NCBI GenBank assembly: GCA_003427395.1
Contig: BFEA01001204.1
Coordinates: 73,318 to 96,485 of the forward strand
Length of the DNA stretch: 23,168 nt
DNA from: Chara braunii
Lineage: Eukaryota; Streptophyta; Charophyceae; Charales; Characeae
Direction of reading: 5' to 3'
Positions 20,731-23,168 of this stretch are shown here, in pieces; the stretch's first letter is position 1; each line of letters begins with the position of its first letter. Under the pieces are notes generated by a model. The model was not told the origin of the DNA and ran no database searches. It saw only the letters and a program-made list of their open reading frames with translations. Both the position numbers and the translations under genes were made by a program.

Positions 20731-20821
20731 GTAAGCGCTATTTTCCTGCGCTAATCGCGGGCGCTAAGCGTCGCTTCGGCGGCGCTTACCGCTTAAGCGT
20801 GATTAGGGTAGGAAACTAGCG
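20731..20821. other. Nested inverted repeat upstream of LINE promoter
   Basis: The segment 20736-20770 pairs with 20790-20821 as an imperfect inverted repeat (both arms contain cgcta, tttcct, ctaatc and taagcg words). Inside, GTAAGCGC (20731-20738) pairs exactly with GCGCTTAC (20782-20789). The two pairings are mutually exclusive alternatives. GC-rich, in the 5' region of the LINE. Confidence 0.55.
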
Positions 20822-21168
20822 TGGAACCGGCTCTGCCACGGAAGCGATGGCAGAGGCTTGTGTGTGGATGATCGGCGCTCCCATCGAGTACGCGAGTGAG
20901 AAAGAACGAAGGGGAGGGAAGGAGGGAGGAGGTAGAAGGGAGTACTGAGGGAAGGTGACGTGCGTCAATGAGAATCCCGTGGGTTGTCCGGGGGATTCTA
21001 GGGTCGAAGCAGACGAAGTGGGTTCAGGGTGGGACACGGGAAAGAGGCAGAGAAGAAGGAATATGAGGTGTTCACCCGGGAGATCCCGTTTGCTTCAGCG
21101 GCTGAACAACGGTGAAGTTACTTCGACCGAGAACCAAGTTGGGTAATAATCCTTCTCGTGAGTGGGGT

Positions 21169-21178
21169 TGTGCGACCG
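21169..21178. repeat. Right target-site duplication of the LINE
   Basis: TGTGCGACCG, identical to 10448-10457. If correct, the LINE's 5' end is at 21168, about 0.66 kb upstream of the ORF1 ATG, and the duplicated promoter units lie inside its 5' UTR. Confidence 0.55.
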
Positions 21179-21216
21179 GTTTTGGCTGGTCGCCACCACC
21201 CGTTCTCCTAGAGTGG

Positions 21217-21403
21217 CCTAGGTTCCTGGGGCAGGCCAAGACAAAACAAAAAGCGAAGTTGTCCCTTTGTCGGTTTTTCACCTAGCCAAGAATCAAGGCA
21301 GCTACAAAACCAAAAAAATACAGCCATTGTATTAACACCAGCCATGAGTCGCCTAGATACCTGGGGAGAGCCAAGACAAAACATAGAGCAAAGCTTTCCC
21401 TTC

Positions 21404-21440
<37 letters not shown>

Positions 21441-21456
21441 GAACCAAAAAAAAAAG

Positions 21457-21489
<33 letters not shown>

Positions 21490-21500
21490 AACCTCCCCCT

Positions 21501-21537
<37 letters not shown>

Positions 21538-21590
21538 GTAGCCAAGAATCAAGGCAAATACAGAAAAGAAGTACAACCAATGTGTCAAAA
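21217..21590. repeat. Tandem duplication of about 135 bp, second unit expanded
   Basis: Unit 1 (21217-21351) and unit 2 (from 21352) share cctag, cctgggg, ccaagacaaaaca and tagccaagaatcaaggca words in the same order. Unit 2 carries about 128 bp of homopolymers inserted where unit 1 has only five T residues. No coding potential is evident. Confidence 0.7.
21408..21535. repeat. T31 / A10-G-A31 / T32 homopolymer block
   Basis: T run 21408-21438, a 7-nt spacer, A run 21446-21487 interrupted by one G at 21456, a C-rich 16-nt spacer, then T run 21504-21535. The A run can pair with either T run. Lengths are likely unreliable; an assembly artefact is possible. Confidence 0.9.
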
Positions 21591-22020
21591 CGAACAAAAG
21601 GGACTATTTGTGAGCCGAAAACCTGCCCTTGATCTTCAAGTAGGTCACGGCCGCAGAGCTATTCCAAGGAAGTGTGACTGCCCACATACAAATGGACAAA
21701 TACAGAATTTGGGGGGCACGTGGTGGGCAGTTAGCGGCAAAAATGGGCAAGACTCCAAAGCCCAAACACGTGTTTTGGATATATTTGACCCAAAAATGGG
21801 CCAGATGAATAAGGAGGGGAGAACAAAAAAAAAAAAAGGCCCTCATAATACTCAAAAAGGCAAATGGAACTAAGGGCATACTCACACGAGGCCTTGATCA
21901 CCTAAGGTTGCAGAAATTGACGTAGGTTTTGGGTCACATTTCTCCTGCGGCTACCCAATTGCGCACTTTTTGGTGACCCATATGCCAGCGGCCTGAGGGG
22001 GCATGGGAGGACCCAATTTT
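21591..22020. other. No gene seen
   Basis: Short open frames on both strands (up to about 97 codons) have no recognisable motif. A-rich run at about 21,826-21,837. No RNA gene or repeat boundary was found. Confidence 0.55.
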
Positions 22021-22042
22021 AGACCACCTCCAGAGGTGGTCT
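22021..22042. other. Perfect 10-bp-arm hairpin
   Basis: AGACCACCTC (22021-22030), a 2-nt loop, GAGGTGGTCT (22033-22042). The near-zero loop makes it a cruciform-prone palindrome. Flanks lack the CTRR end expected if it were a Helitron terminus. Confidence 0.7.
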
Positions 22043-22103
22043 CAAATGTCTTTCCGCTTTATTTTTTCCCCGCGAGGTTATTGAAGAAATTTGTGCATAA
22101 TAG

Positions 22104-22170
22104 CCATTTCGTCAAAACGGACATATTATATTTTTTGAACGAAATCAAAACTGACCTTTTTTGCCAAAAT
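22104..22170. repeat. Direct repeat, copy 1
   Basis: About 67 bp beginning ccatttcgtcaaaa and containing tatattttttgaacgaaat, matched at 22847-22913 with about 85% identity. Minus-strand translations of both copies are also similar (ISFKKYNMSVLTKW against ISFKKYKMSILTKW), but no gene is evident. Confidence 0.75.
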
Positions 22171-22846
22171 CCGATCGGAATTTTTTGCTCCTCGGGGGGC
22201 ACTGCTCCCAAAGAGGACTCTTCGTGCAAATAACTAAGGGTCTGCATAATCAGAAAATGCCCCGCAGGCGGACATATGACTACCTTCTCATTCGTGAGAG
22301 CACCTGCGAGTCCATACATAGAGTAGAGTACTCTATAGGAATGCAAGTCCGTGAGACCAAGGTGTAGAGGGGAGTGGGGGTGACAAAAATTGGTCTACTA
22401 TCCTCGGAGTCCCCCCTTTCAACCTTGAAATGGATTTGATCTTTGTTGTCTGGCAGAGGGGTGGAGTAGGATAGTCGATGGTGGTTGGTGCTGTTCATAC
22501 AGATCAGCTTGATGAAGAAGGCTCTCCCCAAGATATCAATTCCTTTGCAGGAGGTTAATCCTTCCCTCCTGAAGGGAAGTAATCAATGCCCCTGCTCTTT
22601 TCAGACAAAGTCTAGTGGGATGATTTCGTAGAGACGCTGGACCCGATTGTTCTGATCTTCATCTCACACACATCATATCAAAGCTACGGTTTCGTCTCCT
22701 GGCCTGATAGATAGGATTGAGACTGACGTCTTAGTTCGTTTTGAGAATCTATAGATCTGATAGATAGGGTTTTACCATCATCTGACATACAATGATTGAT
22801 GAACATACATAGGCAGTATGAGATATCAACACATCATATATAACGA
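22171..22846. other. Sequence between direct repeats, no gene seen
   Basis: Mixed sequence with short unrecognised open frames. The gatagat/tagat words near 22,700-22,770 are low complexity. No internal element structure could be defined between the two repeats. Confidence 0.5.
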
Positions 22847-22913
22847 CCATTTCGTCAAAATGGACATTTTATATTTTTTGAACGAAATTGAAACGGAGTT
22901 TTTTGGCCGAAAA
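22847..22913. repeat. Direct repeat, copy 2
   Basis: Second copy of the 67-bp repeat, offset 743 bp from the first and in the same orientation. It is followed within about 15 bp by the TG microsatellite. Confidence 0.75.
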
Positions 22914-22927
22914 CTCGTCAAACTTTG

Positions 22928-22928
<1 letters not shown>

Positions 22929-23000
<72 letters not shown>
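22929..23000. repeat. (TG)36 microsatellite
   Basis: A pure TG tract of about 72 bp. His-Thr repeat peptides read from it are artefacts. Confidence 0.97.
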
Positions 23001-23002
<2 letters not shown>

Positions 23003-23010
23003 ACAGCCGA

Positions 23011-23048
23011 TAAGTCTCCAACCTTGGCCAACAGTTAAGTCTCCAACC
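23011..23048. repeat. 13-bp direct repeat pair
   Basis: TAAGTCTCCAACC occurs at 23011-23023 and 23036-23048, 25 bp apart, directly right of the TG tract. Confidence 0.7.
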
Positions 23049-23136
23049 CATAGAATGAGCAAATCAAAAAGTGGCTGTGTATATTTCCACGTTTCAACGG
23101 AAGATTCATTTTGTTTTTGCTCATCCTATCGATGGA

Positions 23137-23137
<1 letters not shown>

Positions 23138-23168
<31 letters not shown>
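23138..23168. repeat. TG microsatellite running off the window
   Basis: TG dinucleotides from about 23138 to the last base. The full length is not visible. Confidence 0.95.

Larger units (their letters stand above)
10458..21168 (-). mobile_element. Large L1-type LINE retrotransposon, decayed, interrupted
   Basis: Read on the minus strand: 5' region with duplicated TATA units, ORF1 with DUF4283-like layout, ORF2 with APE endonuclease and reverse transcriptase, 3' UTR, then a 26-nt poly(A) tail at 10,458-10,483. A 10-bp direct repeat flanks the span. The total is about 10.7 kb, or about 8.4 kb after removing the GC-rich block near 16.2-18.5 kb that splits ORF1. Plant L1 elements are usually shorter; the excess comes from a long ORF1. 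Both ORFs carry many stops and frameshifts, so the copy is immobile. Alternatively, two independent LINE fragments of the same orientation lie side by side. The shared strand, the order ORF1-ORF2 and the flanking repeat favour one element. Confidence 0.6.

Noticed and set aside
22021-22060. Helitron 3' terminus at the hairpin
   Set aside because: No CTRR follows the hairpin on either strand.
1-23168. CRISPR arrays, rRNA, bacterial-type operons
   Set aside because: No regular short repeats with unique spacers, no rRNA-like sequence, and no ribosome-binding-site-led gene clusters.

Overview
The window looks like repeat-rich nuclear DNA of a land plant. The evidence is very long CT/GA and TG microsatellites, an L1-type LINE whose ORF1 has the layout of plant DUF4283 LINE proteins, plant-like TATA boxes, a GT-AG intron, and no operon-like gene packing. 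I cannot name the species; a non-seed plant is possible but unproven. I see no intact, convincing host gene. Every protein-like stretch is broken by stops or frameshifts.

Left part (1-10,457). It opens with seven copies of a 53-54 bp minisatellite and a 120 bp CT tract, followed by about 2.8 kb with no recognisable gene. A decayed two-exon gene of unknown family lies on the minus strand (4616 to about 3463), with a TATA box upstream and a phase-0 intron. An AT-rich stretch without clear genes follows (about 4.96-7.3 kb). From 8.04 to 9.67 kb the minus strand carries two diverged copies of one acidic, unidentified coding sequence, about 1.1 kb apart. A GA microsatellite with a 10-N gap ends this part.

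Central part (10,448-21,178). One large, minus-strand LINE appears to fill this span. It has a 26-nt poly(A) tail (poly-T at 10,458-10,483), a 3' UTR, and an ORF2 with APE endonuclease, reverse transcriptase and a C-terminal zinc-binding region (15,019 to 10,787). An unusual ORF1 C-terminal portion overlaps ORF2 by 17 nt (15,003 to about 16,215), and an ORF1 N-terminal portion with a DUF4283-like fold and a zinc-knuckle-like motif lies at 20,511 to 18,518. Upstream of ORF1 are two 56-bp tandem units, each with a TATA box, and a nested hairpin. An identical 10-bp sequence flanks the whole span, directly abutting the poly(A) tail on one side, and is a good target-site-duplication candidate. ORF1 is split by a GC-rich block of about 2.3 kb (about 16.2-18.5 kb). 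That block holds a possible retrocopy with coding repeats and a tandem pair of tRNA-derived, SINE-like units, so it is probably a later insertion.

Right part (21,179-23,168). This is non-coding: a 135-bp tandem duplication invaded by long T/A/T homopolymers, a perfect 10-bp-arm hairpin, two 67-bp direct repeats 743 bp apart, and TG microsatellites running off the end.

The LINE proteins would normally act together: ORF1 protein binds element RNA, while ORF2 nicks the target and reverse-transcribes. This copy cannot do so, because both reading frames carry many stops and frameshifts. The items most worth following are the LINE's extra ORF1 domain and duplicated promoter, the unidentified spliced pseudogene, and the duplicated acidic gene.
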